A DNA stretch of 34,923 nt from Pseudomonadales bacterium (GCA_016779585.1 JADHNI010000037.1:1-34923), one strand, 5' to 3'. Shown: positions 24,061-31,671, numbered from the stretch's first letter. Notes: a model not told the origin generated them from the letters alone. Made by a program: numbers and translations.

Positions 24061-24700
24061 GATTTTCCTGCTCCCCCAATGATTTTTCCCCGTGCTCGAC
24101 CTCCACTGAGTCTGAAGGGGCTGCTCCTTTTGCCAGCGCTGGCAACAGGCTGGCAAGCCTGCGACGCGCATGAAACATCCTCGTCTTGACTGTATTGACC
24201 GGGCAACCCATGACGTCGGCAATCTCCTGGTAGGAGTAACCCGAAAAATAGGTCAGCTCAACGACCGACCTCTGGTCAGCAGAAATCTGGTCGAGACCGC
24301 TTCCAAGCCATTCCTGCAGACCGATACGACTGATCAGGTCTGAATCATCGGCTGTGTCATAGTCATTCAGTTCATCGGCCTGTTGTTCGGGCATGGTCTT
24401 CAGGCGATCCAGCGCCTTGATCCCTTTCAGGTAAGCAATCCCCGTCACCCAGGTTGATACCCTGGAGCGCCCCTGGAACTGCGTCGCCTTCTCCCAGACA
24501 ACGAACAGCGTATCCGACACTACTTCTTCCACCAGCTCAGGGCGTCTCATCAACCGCATGAGGTACCTTGTCAGTTGCGGGTGGAACTTTCGATAAAGAG
24601 TCTCAAACGCAACTCGATCCTTGACCGCTACCCGCTGGAGCAGTTTGAGATTCTCGGCATCTTCCGGGCCGCGATCGGATGTCAGCTCATGGATGGACAT
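24053..24700 (-). CDS. ECF-family RNA polymerase sigma factor (RpoE-like)
   Basis: A 215-residue alternative sigma factor. Region 2 (about 30-95) has FETLYRKFHPQLTRYLMRL and VEEVVSDTLFVVWEKATQF with FQGRSRVSTWVTGIAY. Region 4 (about 135-190) has QRSVVELTYFSGYSYQEIADVMGCPVNTVKTRMFHARRRL in successive stretches, the DNA-reading helix-turn-helix. Region 3 is absent, as for the ECF group. The tail (about 195-215) is acidic and unusual. It is the first gene of the sigma, anti-sigma, S8 protease operon. There is no clear ribosome site before ATG 24700, and the candidate promoter lies so close that the transcript would be nearly leaderless. Confidence 0.94.
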   Translation of the reverse strand: MSIHELTSDRGPEDAENLKLLQRVAVKDRVAFETLYRKFHPQLTRYLMRLMRRPELVEEVVSDTLFVVWEKATQFQGRSRVSTWVTGIAYLKGIKALDRLKTMPEQQADELNDYDTADDSDLISRIGLQEWLGSGLDQISADQRSVVELTYFSGYSYQEIADVMGCPVNTVKTRMFHARRRLASLLPALAKGAAPSDSVEVEHGEKSLGEQENLE

Positions 24701-24708
24701 ACACAGGT

Positions 24709-24736
24709 TTAGTCTTCGTTTCGCTGTAAATAGTTC
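24709..24736 (-). promoter_or_regulatory. Candidate ECF-type autoregulated promoter
   Basis: Read on the minus strand, GAACTA (24736-24731), then 16 nt, then GACTAA (24714-24709). The GAAC core with a pyrimidine-rich -10 fits RpoE-like ECF promoters. The predicted start is about 24702, directly before the ATG at 24700. Confidence 0.35.
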
Positions 24737-24739
24737 ATT

Positions 24740-24748
24740 TGCTAGGAT
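24740..24748 (+). promoter_or_regulatory. Candidate extended -10 of the Sel1/SPOR gene
   Basis: TGC-TAGGAT (24740-24748) is an extended -10 with no good -35. The predicted start, near 24755, leaves about 5 nt before the ATG at 24760. The surrounding TTTGCTAGGATA is repeated almost exactly upstream of the DUF3667 gene. Confidence 0.35.
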
Positions 24749-24759
24749 AACGCCGATTC

Positions 24760-25527
24760 ATGAATATACGAACCACCAGCTGTATCCTGCTGCTGATGCC
24801 ACTGGCATTATCTGCCGATTTCGACTCTGCCTCACAGGCCTACCAGAATCAGGATTATCGAACCGCATTTGCTGAGTTTTCTGAGCTGGCCGAGGCGGGT
24901 GATGCCCGCTCCCAGACGGTTCTGGCGATTATGTACAAGTATGGTGAAAGCGTGCCAGTGGACCCTACCGCCGCCTACGGGTGGTACCTCAAAGCCGCAA
25001 GGCAGGGGTACCCACCTGCCATGTGCAACGTAGGAGCCATGCTCGCCGACGGCAACGGCGTCGAGCCAGACCCAAAGCAGGCCACCGAATGGCTGCAGAA
25101 GGCAGCCGATGAGGGCTTCGAACGTGCACTGGATAAAATTGCTGAAATACGAGGTGACGTCTACCTGGCCTCGCTGACCAGCGACCCTGTTCCCTGGTCC
25201 CAGAACTGGAATCTGCGTCTGCCCAACGAGATCAGGTTCGAAGAAACCCCTGTCGTTGACGATTCACTCAAGGTTTTTCGAATCCAGCTCGGTGCAATTA
25301 GCAGCGTGGAATCTGCGCGCAGGCTCTGGGAACAGGTACTACGCAACAACGAAAACCTGTTACGCGACTACCAGCCCATCTTCAGGCCTGGAACCTCCCA
25401 GGGCAAGCCAGTCTGGCGGGTACAGATAGGGCCTTTCGCTGACCAGAATCTGGCGCAGCGGGTCTGTAATGCTTATCTGGATCAACCGGATAGCCGCACC
25501 GGTTGCCTGGTCATCCTGACTGACTGA
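24760..25527 (+). CDS. Exported Sel1-repeat and SPOR-domain protein
   Basis: A 255-residue envelope protein. The signal peptide is about 1-19 (CILLLMPLALSA). Sel1-like tetratricopeptide repeats cover about 22-130: AYQNQDYRTAFAEFSELAEAGDA, then MYKYGESVPVDPTAAYGWYLKAARQGY, then MLADGNGVEPDPKQATEWLQKAADEGF, each of about 36 residues. A SPOR domain follows (about 170-255; FRIQLGAISSVESARRLWEQVL and WRVQIGPFADQNLAQRVCNAYL). SPOR binds denuded septal peptidoglycan, so a role near the division site is plausible. It is divergent from the ECF sigma operon; the shared 59-nt region carries both candidate promoters. Confidence 0.88.
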   Translation: MNIRTTSCILLLMPLALSADFDSASQAYQNQDYRTAFAEFSELAEAGDARSQTVLAIMYKYGESVPVDPTAAYGWYLKAARQGYPPAMCNVGAMLADGNGVEPDPKQATEWLQKAADEGFERALDKIAEIRGDVYLASLTSDPVPWSQNWNLRLPNEIRFEETPVVDDSLKVFRIQLGAISSVESARRLWEQVLRNNENLLRDYQPIFRPGTSQGKPVWRVQIGPFADQNLAQRVCNAYLDQPDSRTGCLVILTD

Positions 25528-25546
25528 TATTACCCGCGAGGTAATA
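25503..25546 (+). promoter_or_regulatory. Candidate promoter with overlapping palindromic operator of the XRE gene
   Basis: TTGCCT (25503-25508), 17 nt, GATATT (25526-25531). A perfect inverted repeat TATTACC-cgcga-GGTAATA (25528-25546) covers the -10 and the likely start. It could be an operator for the regulator encoded at 25604, giving autorepression. No T run follows, so it is not a normal terminator. Confidence 0.5.
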
Positions 25547-25603
25547 GAACTTATTCAATACCTGGGTTAACTTGACCTGACCCATACGAGACGGGGCAGG
25601 GAT

Positions 25604-26437
25604 ATGAGTGAGGCAGTACTCAACGAACAGAATCCAGGGTTTCCGGACCTGCTGAGGTCCTGGCGTAAACTACGCAAACTGAGCCAGTGGGATTTATCCA
25701 TTTCAGCCGGTATATCCCAGCGTCACCTGAGTTTCCTCGAGTCTGGCAGGTCCTCACCAAGCCGCGAAATGGTCATTAAACTGGCTTCCAGCCTCGAGAT
25801 TCCCCTGCAGGAACGCAACAGCCTGCTCGGCAGTGCCGGCTATGCTCCGATGTACCAGGCAGCACCTCTGGATGATGCCAACCTGGCTCAGGCACGCCAG
25901 GCCCTGGAGATCCTGCTGAAGCACCACGAACCGTACCCCTGCCTTGTGGTTGACCGGAACTGGAACATGCTGATGAGCAACGAGGCCAACCTGAAGCTGT
26001 TCTCCAGATTTGTTGACCCCATTACGGTCTGGGGAAAGATTGACGACCCCGGTGAACAGAACCTGGTCAGGCTGGTCATGCACCCTAATGGCCTCAAGCC
26101 CTACGTCGTTAACTGGTCGGACTTCGCCAGCTACTTTGTTCGTGGCCTGCAGCAGGAACTGAGGGCCAATCCCTACGCGATTAAAACAAGAGCGCTCCTG
26201 GAAGAAGTAGAGAACTATGCAGATGTAGCCGGGCTGGAGCCTTCAGAAACCTGCGCACCGTCGATGCCGTTCCTGTCAATGAATCTCGAATCGCCTGATT
26301 TTTCGATCAGTCTCTTCTCGATGGTCAGCACCTTTGGCAGCCCCCACGATGTCACGCTGCAGCAACTGAAAATCGAGACATTCTTTCCGGCAGATAAGGA
26401 ATCGGAGATCAACATCAGGGCAATTTCACTACACTAG
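25604..26437 (+). CDS. XRE-family transcriptional regulator with MmyB-like ligand domain
   Basis: A 277-residue DNA-binding protein. The helix-turn-helix (about 12-70) reads LLRSWRKLRKLSQWDLSISAGISQRHLSFLESGRSSPS, in shorter visible pieces LRKLSQWDL and ISQRHLSFLESGR, the standard XRE fold. The C-terminal part (about 100-275) matches the MmyB-like PAS-type ligand domain: YPCLVVDRNWNMLMSN, NLVRLVMHPNGLKPYVVNW and a closing STFGSPHDVTLQQLKIETFFP. Related regulators control nearby redox genes in response to small molecules; the ligand here is unknown. ATG 25604 has GCAGGG close upstream. A palindrome sits over its probable promoter. Confidence 0.9.
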   Translation: MSEAVLNEQNPGFPDLLRSWRKLRKLSQWDLSISAGISQRHLSFLESGRSSPSREMVIKLASSLEIPLQERNSLLGSAGYAPMYQAAPLDDANLAQARQALEILLKHHEPYPCLVVDRNWNMLMSNEANLKLFSRFVDPITVWGKIDDPGEQNLVRLVMHPNGLKPYVVNWSDFASYFVRGLQQELRANPYAIKTRALLEEVENYADVAGLEPSETCAPSMPFLSMNLESPDFSISLFSMVSTFGSPHDVTLQQLKIETFFPADKESEINIRAISLH

Positions 26438-26464
26438 CACTCCACTAGGCCGATCTTCATGCTT

Positions 26465-26473
26465 TGCTAGAAT
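26465..26473 (+). promoter_or_regulatory. Candidate extended -10 giving a leaderless DUF3667 transcript
   Basis: TGC-TAGAAT (26465-26473), five of six -10 matches with the TGn extension. The next six bases end at the ATG at 26480, so transcription would start at the A of ATG. No Shine-Dalgarno is present, which agrees. Confidence 0.45.
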
Positions 26474-26479
26474 ATCTGC

Positions 26480-27364
26480 ATGCAAGCAGCCACCTGCCCA
26501 AACTGTGACACGGTCGTCAACGGCCCCTTCTGCTCTACCTGCGGCCAGTCACAGAAAAACCTGAACAAGCAAATCTGGACACTGACCGGGGAACTCCTCG
26601 ATGATGTCGTTCGCCTGGACTCCAGGGTGGTGCGGACACTGGGCGCACTGATATTCAAGCCCGGCTTTCTGACCAGGGAATATTTCCTTGGCAGAAGAGC
26701 GAGGTACAGCCCCCCGGTGCGGCTTTACCTGATCGTCAGCTTCCTGTTTTTTTTCCTCATGCCAGCCCTCAATGAGCTCAACCAGGCATTAAGGACATCA
26801 GGCACAGAGATCCAGGTTATTGACGAAGGTGAAGAGAATGAACTCGCCACGGAATTCTCCGGACTCAGGTTTGACTGGTTAACCGAGGAGGAAAACGAGG
26901 CTCTGGAGGCCCGACTGGAACAACAGGTCAGGAAAACCGTGGCTCTGGCACGCGAAGAACCCACGCAGCTCTACCGGGAGCTGATGGACTACATGTCTGC
27001 TGTGATGTTTTTCATGCTGCCGGTTTTTGCCATGTTTCTTAAACTCACCTATGTGGGAAGCGGTGTCTACTACGCTGAACACCTTCTGTTGGCGGTCCAC
27101 AATCACTGTTTCCTGTTCATCACCCTGATGCTGTCGAGTGTGCTCGACACCATGGCGCAGACGCCAGTCGCGCTGGTGACTGAACCGATCGATGGACTGC
27201 TATTACTCTGGATACCAATCTACATGTTCCTGAGCCTGAGAACTGTGTTTCAGGAATCCGTTACTGCTACCGTTATCAAGTACCTTTTCCTGGTCGTCTG
27301 TTATTCGGTGCTGGTGACGCTCGGACTGATGGCAGCCCTCATTATCGGGGTGATGACACTATGA
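26480..27364 (+). CDS. DUF3667 membrane protein with zinc ribbon
   Basis: A 294-residue protein. It starts with a C-x2-C...C-x2-C zinc ribbon (CPNC at 6-9 and CSTC at 18-21), then a helical segment with LDDVVRLDSRVVRTLGALIFKPGFLTREYF, the DUF3667 opening. Four or so membrane spans follow (VRLYLIVSFLFFFLMPAL, FFMLPVFAMFLKLTYV, CFLFITLMLSSVL, LLLLWIPIYMFLSL, FLVVCYSVLVTLGLMAAL), with an acidic loop (EEENEALEARLEQQVRKT) between the first and second. Function is unknown. The leaderless-type promoter is upstream and the M15 peptidase start overlaps its stop by 4 bp. Confidence 0.85.
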   Translation: MQAATCPNCDTVVNGPFCSTCGQSQKNLNKQIWTLTGELLDDVVRLDSRVVRTLGALIFKPGFLTREYFLGRRARYSPPVRLYLIVSFLFFFLMPALNELNQALRTSGTEIQVIDEGEENELATEFSGLRFDWLTEEENEALEARLEQQVRKTVALAREEPTQLYRELMDYMSAVMFFMLPVFAMFLKLTYVGSGVYYAEHLLLAVHNHCFLFITLMLSSVLDTMAQTPVALVTEPIDGLLLLWIPIYMFLSLRTVFQESVTATVIKYLFLVVCYSVLVTLGLMAALIIGVMTL

Positions 27365-27885
27365 TTCGTAATCTGTCCACCAGGCTCAGGGCGCTTGGCA
27401 TTACGGAAAAGATGGAACAGTCCTGCCGCATGCCGCGTTATGAGGAAACCAATGCACTGGTAGATGCCGGTAAAGACATGTTCGGTCGCCCGCAGCAGAT
27501 GACAGCAGATGCCTGCAACGCCTGGCATCGTATGCGAACTGCCGCCGCCCGTGATGGTATCGAACTCAAGCTCGTTTCCGCGCATCGCTCGGTGGATTAC
27601 CAGTGCCAACTGATTCAGGACAAGCTGGATCAGGGACGTGAAATCGAGGAAATACTTTGCGTCAACGCGATACCCGGTCACAGTGAACACCACACCGGGC
27701 GGGCACTCGATCTCCACGCCGGTGATGAGGAACCGCTACTGGAAAGTTTTGAGAACCACCCTGCTTTCGACTGGCTGACCCGAAATGCCGCGGACTTCGG
27801 ATTTCACCTGAGCTACCCCAGGAACAACCCGGACGGAATCGACTACGAGCCATGGCACTGGTGTTTTCATTCCGCAGAGGCCTGA
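27361..27885 (+). CDS. M15-family D-alanyl-D-alanine (VanY-like) carboxypeptidase
   Basis: A 174-residue zinc peptidase. Motifs: SAHRSVDYQCQLI (residues 73-85), the zinc motif S-x-H-x2-G-x-A-x-D at 108-117 (His110, Asp117), and EPWHW at 163-167 (catalytic Glu163, ligand His166). All catalytic residues are present. There is no signal peptide or membrane span, unlike most VanY/VanX-type envelope enzymes, so it may act in the cytosol on recycled muropeptides. It overlaps the DUF3667 stop by 4 bp (ATGA) and converges on fpr with 3 nt between. Confidence 0.9.
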   Translation: MIRNLSTRLRALGITEKMEQSCRMPRYEETNALVDAGKDMFGRPQQMTADACNAWHRMRTAAARDGIELKLVSAHRSVDYQCQLIQDKLDQGREIEEILCVNAIPGHSEHHTGRALDLHAGDEEPLLESFENHPAFDWLTRNAADFGFHLSYPRNNPDGIDYEPWHWCFHSAEA

Positions 27886-27888
27886 GCC

Positions 27889-28674
27889 TCAGGAGTACTT
27901 CTTCATCTTCTCGGCGATCAACTTCTTCTGATCGTCCGTCAACGCACTCGATGCCGCTTTCTTTTCCCGTGCAAACACATACTTTTCCCTGACCACCTTT
28001 TTCGGCCTGAAGTTCAGTTCCTTGAGGTACCCCCAGGCGTCGTCAATCATGGCAGGGTTACCGCAGAGCAGCACGTGATCGCTATCCGGATCGGGGGCCA
28101 GGGCCTGAAGCTGTTCTGTCACATATCCTGCGAACTCATCATCCGCGACAGGCGCTTCCCTGGAAATACAAAACCTGAGGTCAAAGAAGTCATGTGAACC
28201 TGCATAACGCCTCAGTAGGTCACCATAAATAAACTCAGTCCTGTCACGCACCCCGAGCAATAGAACAACTTTGGATATCTCACGAGTCTCCAGCTCCCTC
28301 AGCATAGGCATGTAGGGCGCAAGACCAACACTCGTCGCTACCATGATCAGCCGTCCTGGATCGACCTCCGGCAATACCAGGCGACCAAACGGCCCCGTAA
28401 CCTTTGCCGTCAACCCTTCAGAACAATTGAAGAGCAATCGGGTTGCCCTGCCTCCTACAACCCGTGAGATCACCAGATCGAGTGTGTCGCCATATAGATC
28501 CTCATAGTTGCAGAGGCTGTAGCTTCGCTCGAATTCTCCTTCGTCGTCTTCAAACACGAAGCGATAGAACTGCCCGGGCTTGTAATCAAGTTGCTGGCCG
28601 TCTTGCCGAACAAACTGGAAGTCTCGCGTGGACTCGCTCAGTTCACGGATTCGCCTCAGGATTACCTCGAACAC
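27889..28674 (-). CDS. fpr: Ferredoxin-NADP+ reductase
   Basis: A 261-residue FAD enzyme linking NADPH and ferredoxin/flavodoxin. FAD domain (about 1-100): RSYSLCNYED (R-x-Y-S), and GRATRLLF and GPFGRLVLP next. NADP domain (about 105-261): MVATSVGLAPYMPML, LLLGVRDRTEFIY and LLCGNPAMIDDA. The C-terminal tail is longer than usual and Lys-rich (EKKAASSALTDDQKKLIAEK). The start is GTG 28674, two bases after the stop of the upstream CMD-family gene, with AGGAAGGA a little far upstream. The tail differs from the W/Y-ending of plant-type enzymes, as expected for the bacterial class. Confidence 0.92.
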   Translation of the reverse strand: MFEVILRRIRELSESTRDFQFVRQDGQQLDYKPGQFYRFVFEDDEGEFERSYSLCNYEDLYGDTLDLVISRVVGGRATRLLFNCSEGLTAKVTGPFGRLVLPEVDPGRLIMVATSVGLAPYMPMLRELETREISKVVLLLGVRDRTEFIYGDLLRRYAGSHDFFDLRFCISREAPVADDEFAGYVTEQLQALAPDPDSDHVLLCGNPAMIDDAWGYLKELNFRPKKVVREKYVFAREKKAASSALTDDQKKLIAEKMKKYS

Positions 28675-28676
28675 GC

Positions 28677-29330
28677 TTAACTGTCCTTCCTGTCCTGATC
28701 GACCGCCCGCATGAAGTCGATATTGCGAGTTTCACCCTCCGGAATAGGAACCTCCACAACGCGCTCATCAACATCATCGTACTCCAGTCGCAGAGCGCGA
28801 CACATGGTGGCATGTAACTCGTAGGTACAGGTGATGTAGGTCAGCTCAAGAATCTCTTCATCGGACAGGTGTTTCTTCAGAATATCAAATGTACTGTCCG
28901 GAACGCGCCCACCGGACAAAACCAGGTCGTCAGTGTATGCCAGCACCGCCCGTTCAAGCTCGTCAAAACAGTCACTGCTTGCCCAACCCGGGATGGCACT
29001 GATCTGCTCTTCCGAATAACCGGCAGCACGCAGCGCTTTGCAGTGCTGGGAAAAAACAAACTGGCTGCCTCTGGCAAATCCAGCCCTGGCCTGGCCCAGT
29101 TCGCGAAGTTTTGGAGTGATCCTGCGTTCTTTCGAGCGGTAGAACTGGAAACCCGACACCGCATGATGGAAACACTCCGGAACCAGCGCAAACACCGTCC
29201 ACCAGTTTCCCGGGGTACCCGTTGCTGTTCCTGGTTCTGCGACCGGATCCCTGTCACCAAAGAGGGCCTCATAAACCGGTAACAATGACTTGTCGGCTTC
29301 GTCGCGACTCACCTGTCTCAATCTTGGCAT
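28677..29330 (-). CDS. Carboxymuconolactone-decarboxylase-family (AhpD-fold) protein
   Basis: A 217-residue all-helical protein: RLRQVSRDEADKSLLPVYEALFG, then NWWTVFALVPECFHHAVSGFQF and FYRSKERRITPKLRELGQARAGFARGSQFVFSQHCKAL (in pieces), the AhpD/CMD core. The C-x-x-C of AhpD is absent from the usual helix (RGSQFVFSQHCKA keeps one Cys and the His). A peroxidase activity by the AhpD mechanism is therefore unlikely, and CMD-type decarboxylase or an unknown function is possible. ATG 29330 has AGAGGA 6 nt upstream. The longer upstream frame overlaps the divergent hydrolase gene. It is co-transcribed with fpr two bases downstream. Confidence 0.82.
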   Translation of the reverse strand: MPRLRQVSRDEADKSLLPVYEALFGDRDPVAEPGTATGTPGNWWTVFALVPECFHHAVSGFQFYRSKERRITPKLRELGQARAGFARGSQFVFSQHCKALRAAGYSEEQISAIPGWASSDCFDELERAVLAYTDDLVLSGGRVPDSTFDILKKHLSDEEILELTYITCTYELHATMCRALRLEYDDVDERVVEVPIPEGETRNIDFMRAVDQDRKDS

Positions 29331-29430
29331 CACAATCCTCTTTCTTAACACTTCAGGTGTGGAAGGAATGATAGTATCACCTCTCAACATGCTGGCTTCA
29401 CCAGCCCTCTTAACCTGCAGGAAACAGATC

Positions 29431-30555
29431 ATGCCCGCCCCTGTCATTGACGGACATATCAGTTCCGGTTTCGAATCCGTGGGCGAGATGTTTACCCGCC
29501 TGTGGGACGATATTGAAATTGGTGCAGCGCTGACCGTGTTTCGGGACAACGAGCGGATTATTGACCTGCACGGCGGTTTTACAGACCGCAATTGCACAAA
29601 ACCCTGGACAGAAGACACCCTGGTTAACGTGTACTCCACCAGTAAAGGCATCACAGCCATGGCACTGGCTTGCCTTGTCGAAGACGGACTGCTGGATTAC
29701 TCGGCTCCCGTTGCGGAATACTGGCCGGAGTTCGGCGCAGAGCGTAAGTTCGACCTTACGGTTACCCAGGCCCTCTCGCACCAGGCCGGGCTGTACACCT
29801 TTAACCCGGCTATCGAAACGGCCGACCTGTACAACTGGCAAAGCGCGACCTTTAACATCGCGAGCCAGGTACCGTCCTGGACACCCGGCAAGGGCTTTGG
29901 TTATCACGCGATCACCTGGGGTTTTATTGCCGGCGAACTGATTCAGCGAGTAACCGGTGAATCCCCGGGTTCCTACATTCGCAGAAGGATAGCTGAGCCG
30001 CTTAGTGCAGACGTCCACCTGGGACTGTCCGCATCAGAGCACCATCGATGTGCAGATCTGGTCGGTCCCAACCATGCGAGAAAGGTGATGCCCGAGAGCA
30101 AGCAGCACCCTGTTACCTTCGAGCGCCTACGAAGCAATGATCCGCCACTGACGCCCTATAGAGATGTCTGCAGTCCGGACTGGCGCAAAGCGGAATTGCC
30201 TTCGTCCAATATGCACGCCACAGCCAGGGGCCTGGCCGAATGTTACAGGGGAATGCTGGATGGCACGCTCGTTTCCGGTTCGACGCTACGTCTTGCGACC
30301 GAGGAGATCACCGACGGTGAGGTAGATCTCTGTTTCGGTAGACCGGTCAGGCGCTCCCGCGGCTTCATACTCAACTGTGATGACTGTTACGCCGGTCCCG
30401 AGACAGCAGCATTCGGACATTCCGGTACCGGCGGATCTGTCGCTTTCGCGGACCCGGTCAACAACATCTCGTTCGCCTATGTCATGAACCAGATGGACAG
30501 GGATGGTCGTGCACGGGCCAACCAACTGGTTGCCAGTCTGTTCGAATGTCTTTAA
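29431..30555 (+). CDS. Serine hydrolase, beta-lactamase (class C/EstB) fold
   Basis: A 374-residue cytosolic-looking hydrolase; no signal peptide precedes MPAPVIDGHISSG. It carries the S-x-x-K motif at Ser69-Lys72 (VYSTSKGITAMA), a Tyr in FGYHAITWGFIAGEL where the class C Y-x-N lies (the Asn is not at the usual place), and GHSGTGGS where KTG would lie in a beta-lactamase. This pattern fits the EstB/LACTB-like esterase group rather than drug-hydrolysing enzymes. ATG 29431 has CAGGAAA upstream. It is divergent from the CMD gene; an 11-bp palindrome TGATAGTATCA (29369-29379) lies in the 100-nt gap. Confidence 0.88.
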   Translation: MPAPVIDGHISSGFESVGEMFTRLWDDIEIGAALTVFRDNERIIDLHGGFTDRNCTKPWTEDTLVNVYSTSKGITAMALACLVEDGLLDYSAPVAEYWPEFGAERKFDLTVTQALSHQAGLYTFNPAIETADLYNWQSATFNIASQVPSWTPGKGFGYHAITWGFIAGELIQRVTGESPGSYIRRRIAEPLSADVHLGLSASEHHRCADLVGPNHARKVMPESKQHPVTFERLRSNDPPLTPYRDVCSPDWRKAELPSSNMHATARGLAECYRGMLDGTLVSGSTLRLATEEITDGEVDLCFGRPVRRSRGFILNCDDCYAGPETAAFGHSGTGGSVAFADPVNNISFAYVMNQMDRDGRARANQLVASLFECL

Positions 30556-30560
30556 CAGAA

Positions 30561-30566
30561 TATAAT
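30561..30566 (+). promoter_or_regulatory. Candidate -10 of the acr3 gene
   Basis: A perfect TATAAT sits six bases after the hydrolase stop, giving a start near 30572 and an 18-nt leader with AGAGGGG before ATG 30590. No clear -35 (CTGTTC at the 17-nt spacing). Confidence 0.4.
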
Positions 30567-30589
30567 CAGCTTAAAAGAGGGGAAACATA

Positions 30590-31624
30590 ATGGGTGTATT
30601 CGAGCGTTATCTTACCGTCTGGGTTGGCCTGTGCATCGTCGTCGGTGTTGCACTCGGCTACCTGGTGCCTTCGGTGTTCCAGGTGATTGCGGGGCTGGAG
30701 TTCGCACATGTGAACCTTGTGGTTGCCGTATTTATCTGGATCATGATCTATCCCATGATGGTGCAGGTCGATTTCGGGGCAATCCGTGACGTCGGTGACA
30801 AACCCCGGGGCCTGGTTCTGACACTCGTCGTCAACTGGCTGATAAAACCGTTCACCATGGCTGCCCTGGGCTGGTTGTTTTTCCGGGTCCTGTTCGCTGA
30901 CCTTGTCGACCCACAGTCTGCTAATGAATACATCGCAGGCATGATCCTGCTGGGTGTTGCGCCCTGCACCGCCATGGTGTTCGTCTGGAGCCAGCTGACC
31001 AAGGGTGATCCCAATTACACCCTCGTCCAGGTCTCCGTAAACGACGTCATCATGATCTTTGCATTTGCACCCATTGCGGCCTTCCTGCTCGGTGTGAGCA
31101 ACATCGAGGTACCGTGGCAGACGCTGCTGATCTCGGTGGTCCTGTATGTCCTGCTGCCACTGGTTGCCGGTTACCTGACGCGAAGACAACTCGAGGCAAA
31201 CCACGAGGACCATGCGGTAGAACATTTCACCTCGAAACTGAAACCCTGGTCCATTGTTGGCCTGCTCGCCACCGTGGTGCTGCTGTTTGGTTTCCAGGCC
31301 GAGAAAATCCTGGGGCAGCCACAGACTATTGTGCTGATCGCGATTCCCCTGTTGCTGCAGACCTACGGAATTTTCGCGATCGCCTATGTCGCTGCCATGC
31401 AACTGAAACTGCCACACAACATTGCGGCACCCGCCTGCATGATTGGAACGTCGAACTTCTTCGAACTGGCGGTGGCCGTCGCTATTTCCCTGTTCGGCCT
31501 GAACTCAGGCGCCGCCCTGGCAACGGTTGTCGGGGTGCTGGTAGAGGTACCTGTCATGCTATCGCTGGTTGCGTTCGCGAACCGCACGAGGCACTGGTTT
31601 GATGACAGTCCCGCCGCCCGCTAG
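30590..31624 (+). CDS. acr3: Acr3-type arsenite efflux transporter
   Basis: A 344-residue inner-membrane protein of the BART superfamily with ten hydrophobic spans. Marks: [36 protein letters not shown], and the conserved-cysteine loop [19 protein letters not shown] (Cys126; the corresponding Cys in characterised Acr3 proteins is essential), then SVNDVIMIF and [18 protein letters not shown]. It exports As(III). No arsR, arsC or arsenate reductase is adjacent, so control and supply of As(III) must come from elsewhere. ATG 30590 has a strong AGAGGGG. It ends at the hairpin at 31650-31671. Confidence 0.9.
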   Translation: MGVFERYLTVWVGLCIVVGVALGYLVPSVFQVIAGLEFAHVNLVVAVFIWIMIYPMMVQVDFGAIRDVGDKPRGLVLTLVVNWLIKPFTMAALGWLFFRVLFADLVDPQSANEYIAGMILLGVAPCTAMVFVWSQLTKGDPNYTLVQVSVNDVIMIFAFAPIAAFLLGVSNIEVPWQTLLISVVLYVLLPLVAGYLTRRQLEANHEDHAVEHFTSKLKPWSIVGLLATVVLLFGFQAEKILGQPQTIVLIAIPLLLQTYGIFAIAYVAAMQLKLPHNIAAPACMIGTSNFFELAVAVAISLFGLNSGAALATVVGVLVEVPVMLSLVAFANRTRHWFDDSPAAR

Positions 31625-31649
31625 ACGGGCGATGGGCTGAAGTCATTGG

Positions 31650-31671
31650 GAGCGCTTCTAGGCGCTCTTTT
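31650..31671 (+). terminator. Rho-independent terminator after acr3
   Basis: GAGCGC (31650-31655), loop TTCTAG, GCGCTC (31662-31667), then TTTT. The last codons and stop of the convergent mscS gene (31658-31660) lie inside it. Confidence 0.75.

Noticed and set aside
24061..24222. Longer N-terminus for the anti-sigma factor
   Set aside because: It lies inside the sigma gene in another frame; TTG 24060 has CAGGA at the right distance and starts just before the zinc domain.
27877..27893. Overlapping short inverted repeats between the M15 gene and fpr
   Set aside because: 5-bp stems with no T run; may be chance in G/C-rich coding ends.
29369..29379. TGATAGTATCA palindrome as an Fnr site
   Set aside because: The TGA and TCA cores are 5 nt apart, not the 6 nt needed; at most an unknown operator.
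29331..29660. Longer N-terminus for the CMD-family protein
   Set aside because: It would run through the divergent hydrolase gene; ATG 29330 has a good AGAGGA.
30566..31417. 283-codon minus-strand frame
   Set aside because: Antisense to acr3, full of His/Gln/Asp runs with no fold; acr3 is clear.
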